DNA of 64,000 bases. Origin: Devosia nitrariae (GTDB lineage Bacteria > Pseudomonadota > Alphaproteobacteria > Rhizobiales > Devosiaceae). Positions 8,033 through 16,308 of this stretch are shown here, in pieces. The DNA is taken from NCBI RefSeq assembly GCF_030160115.1, contig NZ_BSNS01000002.1, positions 361,322-425,321 of the forward strand, given 5' to 3'. A program made the translations under genes and the position numbers. The notes beneath the pieces were generated by a model that made no database searches, was not told the origin of the DNA, and saw nothing but the letters and a program-made list of their open reading frames with translations. The number at the start of each line of letters is the position of its first letter. Positions within the stretch are counted from its first letter, which is position 1.

Positions 8033-8911
8033 ATGCAACAGCCCAGCCGCTGGCGGGCGACTACGGCCTGGTTGTTCGTCGTCCCTTTCATGACGATCTT
8101 CGTCGTGTTCACCGCGGTGTCCGCCATGCTGGCGCTGATTTACAGCTTCACCGACGTCGGCGTCGCCGACATCAGGCGGCCGCTTGAGGTCGATTTCGTT
8201 TGGCTCCAGACCTTCACCCGTGTCCTGACCAATCCTGGATTCCTGAAGTCGGTGTGGACGACGGCGTTGTTCGTCGTCATCGGCGTCCCGCTGACCATGG
8301 CGATCGGCCTTGCCCTGGCAATCGGCCTCAACAGCGGCATCACCAAGCTGCGCGCGGTCTACCGGGCGGCATTTTACCTGCCCTTCATCACCAATATCGT
8401 GGCGGCTGCGGTGATCTGGCAGTACGCCTTCACATTGAGCGGCCCGGTAAATTCCTTCCTCGCCTCGCTCGGCACGGCCGGCCCGAACTGGCTGGGTGAC
8501 CCCCGGATGGCAATGCCGACTGTGATCATGCTGGCCGTGTGGCGCAACGTCGGCACCTGCATGGTGCTGTTCCTGGCCGGACTTCAGTCGATTCCCCTCG
8601 ATGTCTACGAAGCCGCCCGGATCGATGGCGCTACAGCCTGGCGCCGTTTCACCGCCATCACCCTGCCGCTGCTCAAGCCGGCAACGCTGCTGGTGACCGT
8701 GCTGATGACGGTATCCTTCATGAATATCTTCGATGAACCCTATCTGCTCACCAAGGGCGGACCGTTGAGTTCGACCAAGTCCGTCGCTCTTTGGGTCTAC
8801 GAGCAATTTGGCCAGGGCAACATCGCCCCGGCCATGGCCGGCTCCTACGTCATGCTGGCCATCGTCGTCATTCTGGGCGTGCTGCAACTACGCCTGTTGA
8901 GGGTCCGCTGA
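8033..8911 (+). CDS. Sugar ABC transporter permease 1 (CUT1, MalF-like)
   Basis: A 292-residue inner-membrane permease with six hydrophobic segments. It opens at TTAWLFVVPFMTIFVVFTAV and has a second helix at FVVIGVPLTMAIGLALAIGL. The binding-protein-dependent transport signature near residue 193 reads YEAARIDGATAWRRFTAITL, the EAA loop that docks onto an ATPase. The start ATG 8033 has no strong ribosome site, and no better in-frame start was seen. Its TGA overlaps the ATG of the next permease by one base. No ATPase gene is present in the operon, so a shared MsmK/UgpC-type ATPase elsewhere is presumed. Confidence 0.9.
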   Translation: MQQPSRWRATTAWLFVVPFMTIFVVFTAVSAMLALIYSFTDVGVADIRRPLEVDFVWLQTFTRVLTNPGFLKSVWTTALFVVIGVPLTMAIGLALAIGLNSGITKLRAVYRAAFYLPFITNIVAAAVIWQYAFTLSGPVNSFLASLGTAGPNWLGDPRMAMPTVIMLAVWRNVGTCMVLFLAGLQSIPLDVYEAARIDGATAWRRFTAITLPLLKPATLLVTVLMTVSFMNIFDEPYLLTKGGPLSSTKSVALWVYEQFGQGNIAPAMAGSYVMLAIVVILGVLQLRLLRVR

Positions 8912-9741
8912 TGAGCAAGCCGCACCCGCTTGTTACCGCCATGCTTTATGGGTTGCTCACCATCGGCGCTGTGATCGCCCTGCTGCCCTTTGTCTGGGTG
9001 CTGCTCGGTGCCTTCAAGTCACAGGCCGAAATCATGGCCGCACCGGGAGCCTGGCTGCCACGCAATTTCACAAACCTGGCCAACTTCCTCACCCTGTTCA
9101 CCGAGCGCATGTTCGGCCGCTACATGGCGAATTCGCTGCTCGTCTCCGCGGCTACCGTGATTACCAATGTGCTCTTCGCTACTATGGCGGGCTATGCCCT
9201 GGCCAAGCTTGAATTTCCCGGCCACAAACTGGTCTTCGGCTGCGTACTGGCAGCGATGATGGTGCCCTATGTCGCGCTCTTCGTACCGCAGTTCGTCATC
9301 ATCGTGCAGATGGGACTGGTCAACACATTGACTGCCGTGGTGCTTCCGATAGCGGTCATGCCTATCGGCGTCTTCATTATGCGCCAGTTCGCCGACTCGG
9401 TCCCAGATGAGTTGCTTGAGGCGGCGCGGCTTGACGGGGCTGGCGAGTTCACGATCTTTTTCAGGATTTTCCTGCCCCTGGTGGGCCCGGCGATAGCCAC
9501 GGTTGCAATCATCACCTTCCTGAACTCATGGAACTACTTTCTCTGGTCGCTGATCGTAGCGCAGAATCAGGAGACCTATACCCTGCCAGTGGGGCTGGCA
9601 GTGGCGTCCCAAGGCGCCAGGTCCACCGAGTATGGCCTGTTGCTTGCCGGCGCGATCGTAGTGCTGATGCCGGTGCTCATTCTCTTCCTTTTCCTTCAGA
9701 AGTACTTCGTCCAGGGCATCGCCGGTACCGGCATAAAATAG
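8911..9741 (+). CDS. Sugar ABC transporter permease 2 (CUT1, MalG-like)
   Basis: A 276-residue inner-membrane permease that pairs with the preceding one. It begins MSKPHPLVTAMLYGLLTIGA and has six hydrophobic segments. The EAA loop is LLEAARLDGAGEFTIFFRIF near residue 170, followed by LPLVGPAIATVAIITFLNSW. It ends with the MalG-like QKYFVQGIAGTGIK, almost the family consensus tail. The ATG overlaps the upstream stop (TGATG), so the two permeases are made together. The TIM-barrel gene follows after about 38 bp. Confidence 0.93.
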   Translation: MSKPHPLVTAMLYGLLTIGAVIALLPFVWVLLGAFKSQAEIMAAPGAWLPRNFTNLANFLTLFTERMFGRYMANSLLVSAATVITNVLFATMAGYALAKLEFPGHKLVFGCVLAAMMVPYVALFVPQFVIIVQMGLVNTLTAVVLPIAVMPIGVFIMRQFADSVPDELLEAARLDGAGEFTIFFRIFLPLVGPAIATVAIITFLNSWNYFLWSLIVAQNQETYTLPVGLAVASQGARSTEYGLLLAGAIVVLMPVLILFLFLQKYFVQGIAGTGIK

Positions 9742-9779
9742 CTGGGAAAAATGCGCCCCAATTCAGAAAGGGACACCTC

Positions 9780-10700
9780 ATGGCATTCACTGTCGCCACC
9801 GACATCATCACCTTCTACCATCCCGCTTTCTGGGGGCTCAAAAACTTCGATGAGGTTCAAGCCTGGGTTGCCGCGCACCCTCGCCAATTCTGGGATAAGG
9901 TTTTAAGGGCACTTGGCGAAGCAGGTGTTACCGGACTGGAGCTAACGTTCGGGCCAGGGAGCATCGAAAGCGCGCTGGAAGCCTTCGGTACGGCTGCGGC
10001 CTTCAAGACGGCGCTGGACGCAGAAGGTATCACCGTCGTCAGCGCCTTTGTCGCCGACGGACCAAAGTGGGACGGCCCGGCCGATACCGCGGCGATTGTC
10101 GCCGATGCTCAGCGCCGAGCGGATTTCCTCGGCGAACTGAACGCGGGCATCTTGGTAGCGGGGCTTCCCATGCGCAAGACGTTTGGTGAACAGCCGCCAG
10201 TGTTCGTGGATGGCCGATATATGGAACGCATGGCCGATATCGCCCACGCCGTGGGCGAAGCGGTCAGCCGGCAAGGCATAAAGCTTGTGCTGCATACGGA
10301 GTCAAACAGCACGCTCTGGTACGAGCGCGACATCGATCTCTTCATGGCGCTAACCGATCCGCGCTACGTCTGGCTCTGCCCGGATTCCTGCCACATCGCG
10401 CTTGGCGGCGGCGATCCGGTCAAGGTTGCGCAGCGCCATAGCCAACGCACCGCCCTGGCGCACTGGAAAGACGCGCTTGGACCGATCGACCGGCATCTGG
10501 TTATCGACTCTACCATCTACGATCAGCAGCAGCGCTACATGGCCGATTTCGGCAAAGGCATCGTCGACTGGGCCGGCTGGTCAGCCGCTATGGATCGCAC
10601 GCCGGGCCGCGATATTGCCCTCATCGAACTCGATATGGCCGCTGACCCCATTGCCGCCTTGACTGAGGGCGGGGCCGTCGTCTCCCGTTACCAGTCATGA
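9780..10700 (+). CDS. Sugar phosphate isomerase/epimerase family TIM barrel
   Basis: A 306-residue cytoplasmic protein of the AP-endonuclease-2/xylose-isomerase-like superfamily (IolE/hydroxypyruvate isomerase group), expected to isomerise or epimerise the imported sugar or its oxidised form. ATG 9780 follows AGAAAGGGA. Visible barrel elements are VTGLELTFGPG, GINAGILVAG-type strand FLGELNAGILVAGLP, KLVLHTESNS (metal Glu), VWLCPDSCHIALGGGDPV (metal Asp/His) and LAHWKD. The metal-ligand order E..D-H..E is plausible. It overlaps the next gene by four bases (ATGA). The exact substrate is unknown. Confidence 0.85.
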   Translation: MAFTVATDIITFYHPAFWGLKNFDEVQAWVAAHPRQFWDKVLRALGEAGVTGLELTFGPGSIESALEAFGTAAAFKTALDAEGITVVSAFVADGPKWDGPADTAAIVADAQRRADFLGELNAGILVAGLPMRKTFGEQPPVFVDGRYMERMADIAHAVGEAVSRQGIKLVLHTESNSTLWYERDIDLFMALTDPRYVWLCPDSCHIALGGGDPVKVAQRHSQRTALAHWKDALGPIDRHLVIDSTIYDQQQRYMADFGKGIVDWAGWSAAMDRTPGRDIALIELDMAADPIAALTEGGAVVSRYQS

Positions 10701-11496
10701 TCGACTTCAGCGTCTGCATCGAAATGGCTTTTGCCGAGGGAGGACGAAGCTTTCCGGATCGCGTCGTGCGGCCGCGGCCAGTGGTTTCACCGCCGTCGAA
10801 ATCTGGGATTGGCGGAACAAGCCTCTCGCTGACATGCGGGAGGCCCTGGCGGAGAACGATACCGAACTCCACACACTCTGCGTCGAGACCTGGCAGGACA
10901 AATGCCAACTTGGTGATCCGGGATCGCATACGCGCTTCCTCGAAAGGGTTCGGCGCGCCGCAGAGGTCGCGCTCAATCTCAAGACCCCAAAGCTTGTTGT
11001 TCTGGGCGGCGACCGCGTCGAGGGCCGCAGCGAAGCGGCCCAGTACGATGCGTTGCTGACGGCATTGGATGCCGCAGCGGATGCGATACTCGGGTCGGGT
11101 TTGCAACTGCTCTTCGAAGTCGTCAACCGACAATTCGAGGGTCCGAACGCGCTTGTACAGGACTCCCGAACTGCGCTGGGCCTGCTGCGGCGTTTCGACC
11201 GCCACGATGTGCGCTTTCTCTACGACCGCTACCACGCCATCCTCAATGGAGAAGCCCTCGGCTGGGCCGTCGAAGGTAATATGGACCTCGTGGGCCATAT
11301 CCAGGCAGCCGACATTCCCGGCCGGCACGAGTTCGGCTCCGGCCAGATTGACTGGACTAACGAGCTAAGCTGGCTCAACAAGGCCGGATACAACGGGATG
11401 ATCGGCATCGAGGCGGAGCCGATATGCGACAGCACACAGCTTTATGCCGGAGCGCAGCGCCTCCTTCGAGGTTCGTTGTTAGCCGGCAGCATTTGA
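10697..11496 (+). pseudogene. Hydroxypyruvate isomerase-like TIM barrel, one-base frameshift
   Basis: A second isomerase/epimerase. The start ATG 10697 overlaps the previous stop, and the frame gives MIDFSVCIEMAFAEGG, then SFPDRV. After GATCGCGT at about 10763-10766 the frame is lost. Restoring one C (GTC CGT GCG) gives an uninterrupted barrel: RAAAASGFTAVEIWDWRNKP, later LVVLGGDRVEGRS, LLFEVVNRQFEG (metal Glu), VRFLYDRYHAILNGE (metal Asp/His), HIQAADIPGRHEFGSG and GMIGIEAEP. The repaired product is about 266 residues, normal for the Hyi/GcvR-type family. It is either a recent null mutation or a sequencing error in a CC pair. Confidence 0.82.
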
Positions 11497-11530
11497 CAAG
11501 CGACTGCCAAACGACAACTGCCAAAGGATC

Positions 11531-12268
11531 CTAGTAGACGACCCTGGTGAGGTAGAGCCCATCAGGAGGCGCCAGCGGTCCGCAGCGGCTACGGTCCGCG
11601 GCATCGAGCGCGGCGCGAAAATCGGCCGGCGTCCACTTGCCTTCGCCGACGAGCTTCAAGGACCCAACCATCGAGCGCACCTGGTGGTGCAGGAAGCTGC
11701 GCGCCCTCGCCGTGATGACCAGATGGTCGAGCTCACGGCGGACGGCAAAATGATCGAGTGTCTTGACCGGCGAGTTCGACTGGCATTCGGCGGCGCGGAA
11801 GGTTGAGAAGTCGTGCTTGCCGAGGATGAGCTGCGCGGCCGCATGCATCGCGTCGGCATCGAGCGGCATGGGTACATGCCAGACATGGTGCCTTTCCAGG
11901 GCCGCAGGCGCGCGACGGTTGAGGATGCGGAATTCGTAATGGCGAGCGGTCGCCGAGAAACGCGCCTCGAACGTCTCGTCGACCGCTTCGGCCTCAAGGA
12001 CGGCGACGGGGGCCGGCCGCAGGTGGTAGTTGAGTGCCTCGCGGATGCGGAACGGGTCCCACTCGCGTTCGAGATCGAAATGGACGATTTGGCCGAGGGC
12101 ATGGACGCCCGTGTCGGTGCGGCCAGCAGCCTGGGTGACAACCGTCTCCCCGGAGAAGCGGGCAATAGCCTCCTCTAGCGCCTGCTGCACCGAAGGCTGG
12201 TCGGCTTGACGTTGCCAGCCCTTGAACGGGCTGCCGTCGTATTCGAGTGTGAGCTTATAGCGAGGCAT
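11531..12268 (-). CDS. truA: tRNA pseudouridine(38-40) synthase
   Basis: Converts uridines 38-40 of the tRNA anticodon stem to pseudouridine. The 245-residue protein has the family opening [20 protein letters not shown], the catalytic aspartate in [14 protein letters not shown] (about residue 52), and later [13 protein letters not shown]. Length is normal. It follows fmt by only 2 bp, in the order def-fmt-truA, so these translation and maturation genes probably share a message. It ends 34 bp from the frameshifted isomerase, where the accessory sugar region begins. Confidence 0.97.
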   Translation of the reverse strand: MPRYKLTLEYDGSPFKGWQRQADQPSVQQALEEAIARFSGETVVTQAAGRTDTGVHALGQIVHFDLEREWDPFRIREALNYHLRPAPVAVLEAEAVDETFEARFSATARHYEFRILNRRAPAALERHHVWHVPMPLDADAMHAAAQLILGKHDFSTFRAAECQSNSPVKTLDHFAVRRELDHLVITARARSFLHHQVRSMVGSLKLVGEGKWTPADFRAALDAADRSRCGPLAPPDGLYLTRVVY

Positions 12269-12270
12269 GG

Positions 12271-13197
12271 TCAGGAGACGACCGCCGCAGGCAGCTCACC
12301 GGCGCCGCGCAGGAACGTCGCAGCGTCCATGGCAGCTTTGCCTTCGCGCTGCACTTGCGTCAGGCGCACCGCGCCGGTGCCGCAGGCAAGGGTGAGGCCG
12401 TCGTCGAGGATGGTACCGGGTGTCCCCTGCCCCTCAGAGAGCGTCGAGCGCAACGCTTTAACGCGCACGGGCTTTCCGGAAAGTATCAACTCGAACCACG
12501 CACCGGGGAAAGGCGAGAGGCCTCGGATATGGTTGTGCACCGCTTCGGCGGGCCGGGAGAAGTCGATGCGGGTCTCCGCCTTCTCGATCTTCTGGGCGTA
12601 GGTGACGCCCTCCTCGGCCTGCGGGGTGAAATCGAGGCTGCCGCGCTCCAACGCCGCCAGCGCCCGCCCCATGAGATCGGCGCCGAGGCGCATCATGCTG
12701 TCATGCAGTTCGCCGGCCGTCATGTCGGGACCGATGGCCATTTCGTCGACCAGGGCGACAGGGCCGGTATCGAGCCCTTCGTCCATCTTCATGACCATGA
12801 CACCGGTGCGCGTGTCGCCAGCCATGATGGCGCGCTGAATGGGCGCGGCGCCGCGCCAGCGCGGCAGGAGCGAGCCGTGCAGATTAAGACAGCCGAGCCG
12901 GGGTGCATCGAGGATGGGCCCCGGCAGGATCAGCCCATAGGCGACGACCACGGCCAAATCCGCATCATGGAGGCGGAAGACGTCCTGCTCAGCGGCCCCT
13001 TTAAGGGATTTTGGCGTGAAGACGGGGATACCGAAGCTCTCGGCCGCCTCGTGGACCGGCGACTTGCGCTCGGCCTGGCCGCGACCGGCGGGTTTGGGCG
13101 CGCGGGTATAAACGGCCACGACCTCATGGCCGCTTGAGACGATCTCGGTGAAGGTCGGAATGGCGAACTCAGGCGTTCCCATGAAGATGACGCGCAT
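12271..13197 (-). CDS. fmt: Methionyl-tRNA formyltransferase
   Basis: Transfers a formyl group from 10-formyl-THF to initiator Met-tRNA. The 308-residue protein starts [20 protein letters not shown], has the folate-binding and catalytic region [20 protein letters not shown] (catalytic Asn and His), then [16 protein letters not shown], and a C-terminal OB-like tRNA-binding domain ([12 protein letters not shown]). It lies between def and truA on the same strand, 150 bp after def and 2 bp before truA. Coupling of formylation to deformylation by neighbouring def is the usual bacterial arrangement. Confidence 0.97.
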   Translation of the reverse strand: MRVIFMGTPEFAIPTFTEIVSSGHEVVAVYTRAPKPAGRGQAERKSPVHEAAESFGIPVFTPKSLKGAAEQDVFRLHDADLAVVVAYGLILPGPILDAPRLGCLNLHGSLLPRWRGAAPIQRAIMAGDTRTGVMVMKMDEGLDTGPVALVDEMAIGPDMTAGELHDSMMRLGADLMGRALAALERGSLDFTPQAEEGVTYAQKIEKAETRIDFSRPAEAVHNHIRGLSPFPGAWFELILSGKPVRVKALRSTLSEGQGTPGTILDDGLTLACGTGAVRLTQVQREGKAAMDAATFLRGAGELPAAVVS

Positions 13198-13347
13198 GAT
13201 GCCGCTTGTCTCCTGTTATTGCCACCGATGTCACCGCGCCAGTGTACAAGCCAACCAAGGAGCCGCACGACATGCATGGGCGGGGGCTGGCCAGATGCAA
13301 CCCACGCCGTTTCGCCGGGATGACTGTTCAGGGCGGTCGAGAGGCGC

Positions 13348-13863
13348 CTACCCCGCCACGCGCTTGGCGGCCTTGTCGAACTTCTTGATGACGCGGTCGC
13401 GCTTCAGACGCGAGAGGTAGTCGATGTAGAGCACGCCGTCGAGGTGGTCGAGCTCGTGCTGCATGCAGACGGCCAGGCGTTCCTTGGCCTCGACCTCCAC
13501 CGTCTTGCCCTCGAGATCGGTGTAGCGAACAGTGACTTCGGCCGGGCGCTCGACCTCGTAGTAGAGCTCGGGGATAGAAAGGCACCCTTCCTCGGTGATT
13601 TGGGTCTCCTCGGAGACCTTGAGGATCTCGGGATTGATCAGCACCATGGGAGCGGGATCTTCACCTTCCTTGGCGAGGTCCATGACGACGATGCGCTTCA
13701 TGACCCCGATCTGCGGCGCGGCAAGGCCGATGCCCGGGGCATCGTACATGGTGTCGAGCATGTCCCTGGCCAGCGCCCTCACATCGTCGTCGACCTCCTC
13801 GATCGGATCGGCGACGGCGCGCAGCCGGGCATCGGGAATGACGAGAATGGGGCGGACGGCCAT
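13348..13863 (-). CDS. def: Peptide deformylase
   Basis: Removes the N-formyl group from nascent proteins; a metal (Fe/Zn) hydrolase of 171 residues. All three motifs are present: GIGLAAPQIG (residues ~45-54), EEGCLSIPE (metal Cys) and QHELDHLDG (HEXXH, two metal His and catalytic Glu). The start MAVRPILVIPDARLR is typical of alphaproteobacterial enzymes. It heads the def-fmt-truA group and is divergent from rmuC, with a toxin-antitoxin pair inserted on its own strand between them. Confidence 0.97.
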   Translation of the reverse strand: MAVRPILVIPDARLRAVADPIEEVDDDVRALARDMLDTMYDAPGIGLAAPQIGVMKRIVVMDLAKEGEDPAPMVLINPEILKVSEETQITEEGCLSIPELYYEVERPAEVTVRYTDLEGKTVEVEAKERLAVCMQHELDHLDGVLYIDYLSRLKRDRVIKKFDKAAKRVAG

Positions 13864-14024
13864 CTATTGAAGTCCTGAGAGGGGGTTCGGTTCTCGATAT
13901 GGTATTTTCGGCGCGGCGGTCAACTGCCCATGGGTTGATGAGGGCAGCAGGGAGCAGGACAGAGCCCAACAGCTCAACGGTACCGAACGGCCCCTGTTCT
14001 CATTCCGTCTGACCCACCCCGAGC

Positions 14025-14330
14025 CTATTGCGGCCATTCCTCGGCCGGCCAGTCCCGCGACGTGTGAATGAGGCGTAGGACCACGACGCTTTCCCGGCCT
14101 GCGATCGGCCGCAGCTCATAGGCGATGATGTAGGGATGACGGGCGAGGGACTTTTCATAGGTTCCGCTCACCCGTCCCGACCGGCCAGTCGCCGTCTCGC
14201 CCAACTTGTTCCCGGCTTCCTCGATCGCGTCCACGACCCGTTCGGCGGCGAAGGGGTTGTTCTCTGCGATATAGCGCAAGATTTCAACGTTATCCCGCTG
14301 CGCCTCAATCGACCAGACAACCGGCCTCAT
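14025..14330 (-). CDS. ParE/RelE-family toxin of a type II toxin-antitoxin system
   Basis: A 101-residue plasmid-stabilisation-type protein. It begins VVWSIEAQRDNVEILRYIAE, the ParE helical hairpin, continues GRVSGTYEKSLARHPYIIAY, and closes with VVVLRLIHTSRDWP, the beta-strand His/Arg signature of the family. ParE members poison gyrase and RelE members cleave mRNA; sequence alone points to ParE-like. The start overlaps the antitoxin stop by four bases (ATGA), the standard antitoxin-first arrangement. It sits between def and rmuC, which are usually close neighbours, so it is probably an insertion. Confidence 0.9.
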   Translation of the reverse strand: MRPVVWSIEAQRDNVEILRYIAENNPFAAERVVDAIEEAGNKLGETATGRSGRVSGTYEKSLARHPYIIAYELRPIAGRESVVVLRLIHTSRDWPAEEWPQ

Positions 14331-14596
14331 CCGCGCATGGCTTTCCGGCGCTTCGCTTCCTCGATGACCTCACGCATTTCCGCGACGGCCTTCGCATGGG
14401 GGATCACTCGGCCGGCCGCCGCGTCGGCCATGCCGCGTTTGATGCCCTCGATGATTTCCAGCTCGCGCTCGACATAGGCCGCGACAGCCTCGCCGGCGAG
14501 GAATGACTTGCTGCGCTGTGTGTCGGCCGCGATCCGGTCGAGCTTTTCCTTTACATCCGGTCGAACCCGAATTGTCATGGTGGTGCTGACGGTCAT
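14327..14596 (-). CDS. Ribbon-helix-helix antitoxin
   Basis: The partner antitoxin of the ParE-like toxin, about 89 residues. The N-terminal strand MTIRVRPDVKEKLDRIAADT and FLAGEAVAAYVERELEIIE form a ribbon-helix-helix DNA-binding fold, followed by a charged helix (EMREVIEEAKRRKAM) that would wrap the toxin. The ATG at 14596 is six bases after GAGG and is preferred over the ATG at 14602, which overlaps that ribosome site. It probably autorepresses the pair from the 175 bp upstream gap shared with rmuC. Confidence 0.87.
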   Translation of the reverse strand: MTVSTTMTIRVRPDVKEKLDRIAADTQRSKSFLAGEAVAAYVERELEIIEGIKRGMADAAAGRVIPHAKAVAEMREVIEEAKRRKAMRG

Positions 14597-14777
14597 AAAC
14601 ATCCTCTGTGTTGAAACGTGTACACCCTAACACAATCGGGAATCGCCCGCTATCGCTTTGCGGTACGTCAACGCGCAATGGCTGAACGCAGTCCTAGGAG
14701 GCAGGCAAGTTCCAGACTCTCGTTCAAGCCGGCAATAAGAACATTGCGTGAACGCGGGAATCGGCTAAGCTGACGCG

Positions 14778-16202
14778 ATGGATAGTGTGATCTTCATCGT
14801 GGGCGACGTGCCGGTGACGCTGGGGCTGGCCATCGCCGCGGGCGCGGCTCTGGTGGCGCTTTTGCTGATGGGGCTGCTCATCACGGCGCTGCGCACCGGC
14901 GCGCGACGGGTCGCCGAAACCGCCCAGCAGGCCGCCGAGGCGTTGCGTGCCAATTTCGTCCAGCAACTGGCCGAGCGCGACGGGCGTATCCAGAATCTCG
15001 ACGAACAGCTTTGGCGCGAGCGGCAGGCCAATGCGGGCCTCCTGGCTGAAACCGCGGCGCTGAAAGCGCGCATGGCCGAGCAGTCGCGGCAATCGGAAGA
15101 GAACCTCAAGCGCTTCGAGACCGCGCGGGCGCAGATGACCGACGAGTTCAAGGCCATCGCCGGCGACGTGCTCAAGAGCCATGGCGAGACGTTCTCCAAG
15201 CAGAACCGCGAGCAGGTTGATATCCTCCTGAAGCCCTTGCACGAGAAGATCGTCGAATTCCACAGCGGTCTTCTGAAGGATCGGTCCGCCATGAGCGAAC
15301 AGATCCGGGCGCTGGCGGAAAGCAATCTGCAGATCACCACGGAGGCCGCAAACCTCACGCGCGCACTCAAGGGCAATTCCCAGACCCAGGGCGCCTGGGG
15401 CGAAATGATCCTCTCGACCATCCTCGAGCGCTCAGGCCTCAGGGAAGGTGAGCAATACCTCACCCAGCAGAGTCACATTGGAGACGACCGTGCGCGGCTG
15501 CGGACAGACGTCGAGATCCTGATGCCGAACGATGATCGCATGATCATCGATTCCAAGGTCTCGCTGACCGCGTTCGAGGCGCATGTGAACTGCGAGGATG
15601 AGGACGAGCGGGCTCGCCATCTTGCCGCGCACATCACCTCCATCCGCACGCATATTCGCACGCTCGGCGAAAAGAATTACCAGCGCCACGCCCGGAGCAG
15701 CCTCGACTATGTGATGATGTTCGTGCCGATCGAGGCCGCGCTGTCGGCCGCTATCGGCGGAGACGCCAAGCTCTTCGAATACGGCATGAGCCAGGGCGTG
15801 ATGCTGACGACGCCGACGACCCTGATGACGGTGCTGCGCACCGTGCGCAATGTCTGGGACATCGAGAAGCGCCACCAGAACGCCGAGGAGATCGCTGAAC
15901 GGGCAGGCAGTCTCTATGAGAAGGTCGCCGGATTCCTGACGAACATGGACCGGCTCGGGCAGAGCCTCGACAAGGCCCAGCAGAATTTCTCGGAAGCCCG
16001 TAACCAGCTGTCGACCGGCCGCGGCAACGTGCTGCGCCAGATCGAGATGCTGCGCGAACTCGGTGCCAAGACCAGCAAGCAGTTGCCGCAGGGCTGGGAT
16101 GGCGAGCAGGATGCGCCGGAGGGCGTTTCCCTGGCGCAGTCGACCGAGCGTCTCGAGGAAGTGGAGTTCGACGGGCCGCAAGTGCGGCTGGCGGGGGAAT
16201 AG
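14778..16202 (+). CDS. rmuC: RmuC-family DNA recombination protein
   Basis: A membrane-anchored, nuclease-like protein that limits inversions at short repeats. The 474-residue product begins with one transmembrane helix (LGLAIAAGAALVALLLMGLL), followed by a long coiled coil (about residues 45-190), then the RmuC core: GAWGEMILSTILERSGLREG, IIDSKVSLTAFEAHVN (nuclease-like Asp/Lys), FVPIEAALSAAI and LMTVLRTVRNVW. Length is normal. Divergent from def, as in other Hyphomicrobiales. The DLH gene follows after about 106 bp. Confidence 0.95.
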   Translation: MDSVIFIVGDVPVTLGLAIAAGAALVALLLMGLLITALRTGARRVAETAQQAAEALRANFVQQLAERDGRIQNLDEQLWRERQANAGLLAETAALKARMAEQSRQSEENLKRFETARAQMTDEFKAIAGDVLKSHGETFSKQNREQVDILLKPLHEKIVEFHSGLLKDRSAMSEQIRALAESNLQITTEAANLTRALKGNSQTQGAWGEMILSTILERSGLREGEQYLTQQSHIGDDRARLRTDVEILMPNDDRMIIDSKVSLTAFEAHVNCEDEDERARHLAAHITSIRTHIRTLGEKNYQRHARSSLDYVMMFVPIEAALSAAIGGDAKLFEYGMSQGVMLTTPTTLMTVLRTVRNVWDIEKRHQNAEEIAERAGSLYEKVAGFLTNMDRLGQSLDKAQQNFSEARNQLSTGRGNVLRQIEMLRELGAKTSKQLPQGWDGEQDAPEGVSLAQSTERLEEVEFDGPQVRLAGE

Positions 16203-16308
16203 AACCGCCGCACGTGAGCGGTCGCCATGCGCCGACAGTCACAATTGCGCGAGGGTCATGCCGACGCCATGGCGGTCTTCCTACCCTGACCCGCGGAAGG
16301 GAGGAACC

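Noticed and set aside
6830..8887. Very long minus-strand open frame (685 codons) over the sugar transporter genes
   Set aside because: It is rich in His, Asp and Arg with no family motif, and it lies antisense to the clearly real binding protein and permease.
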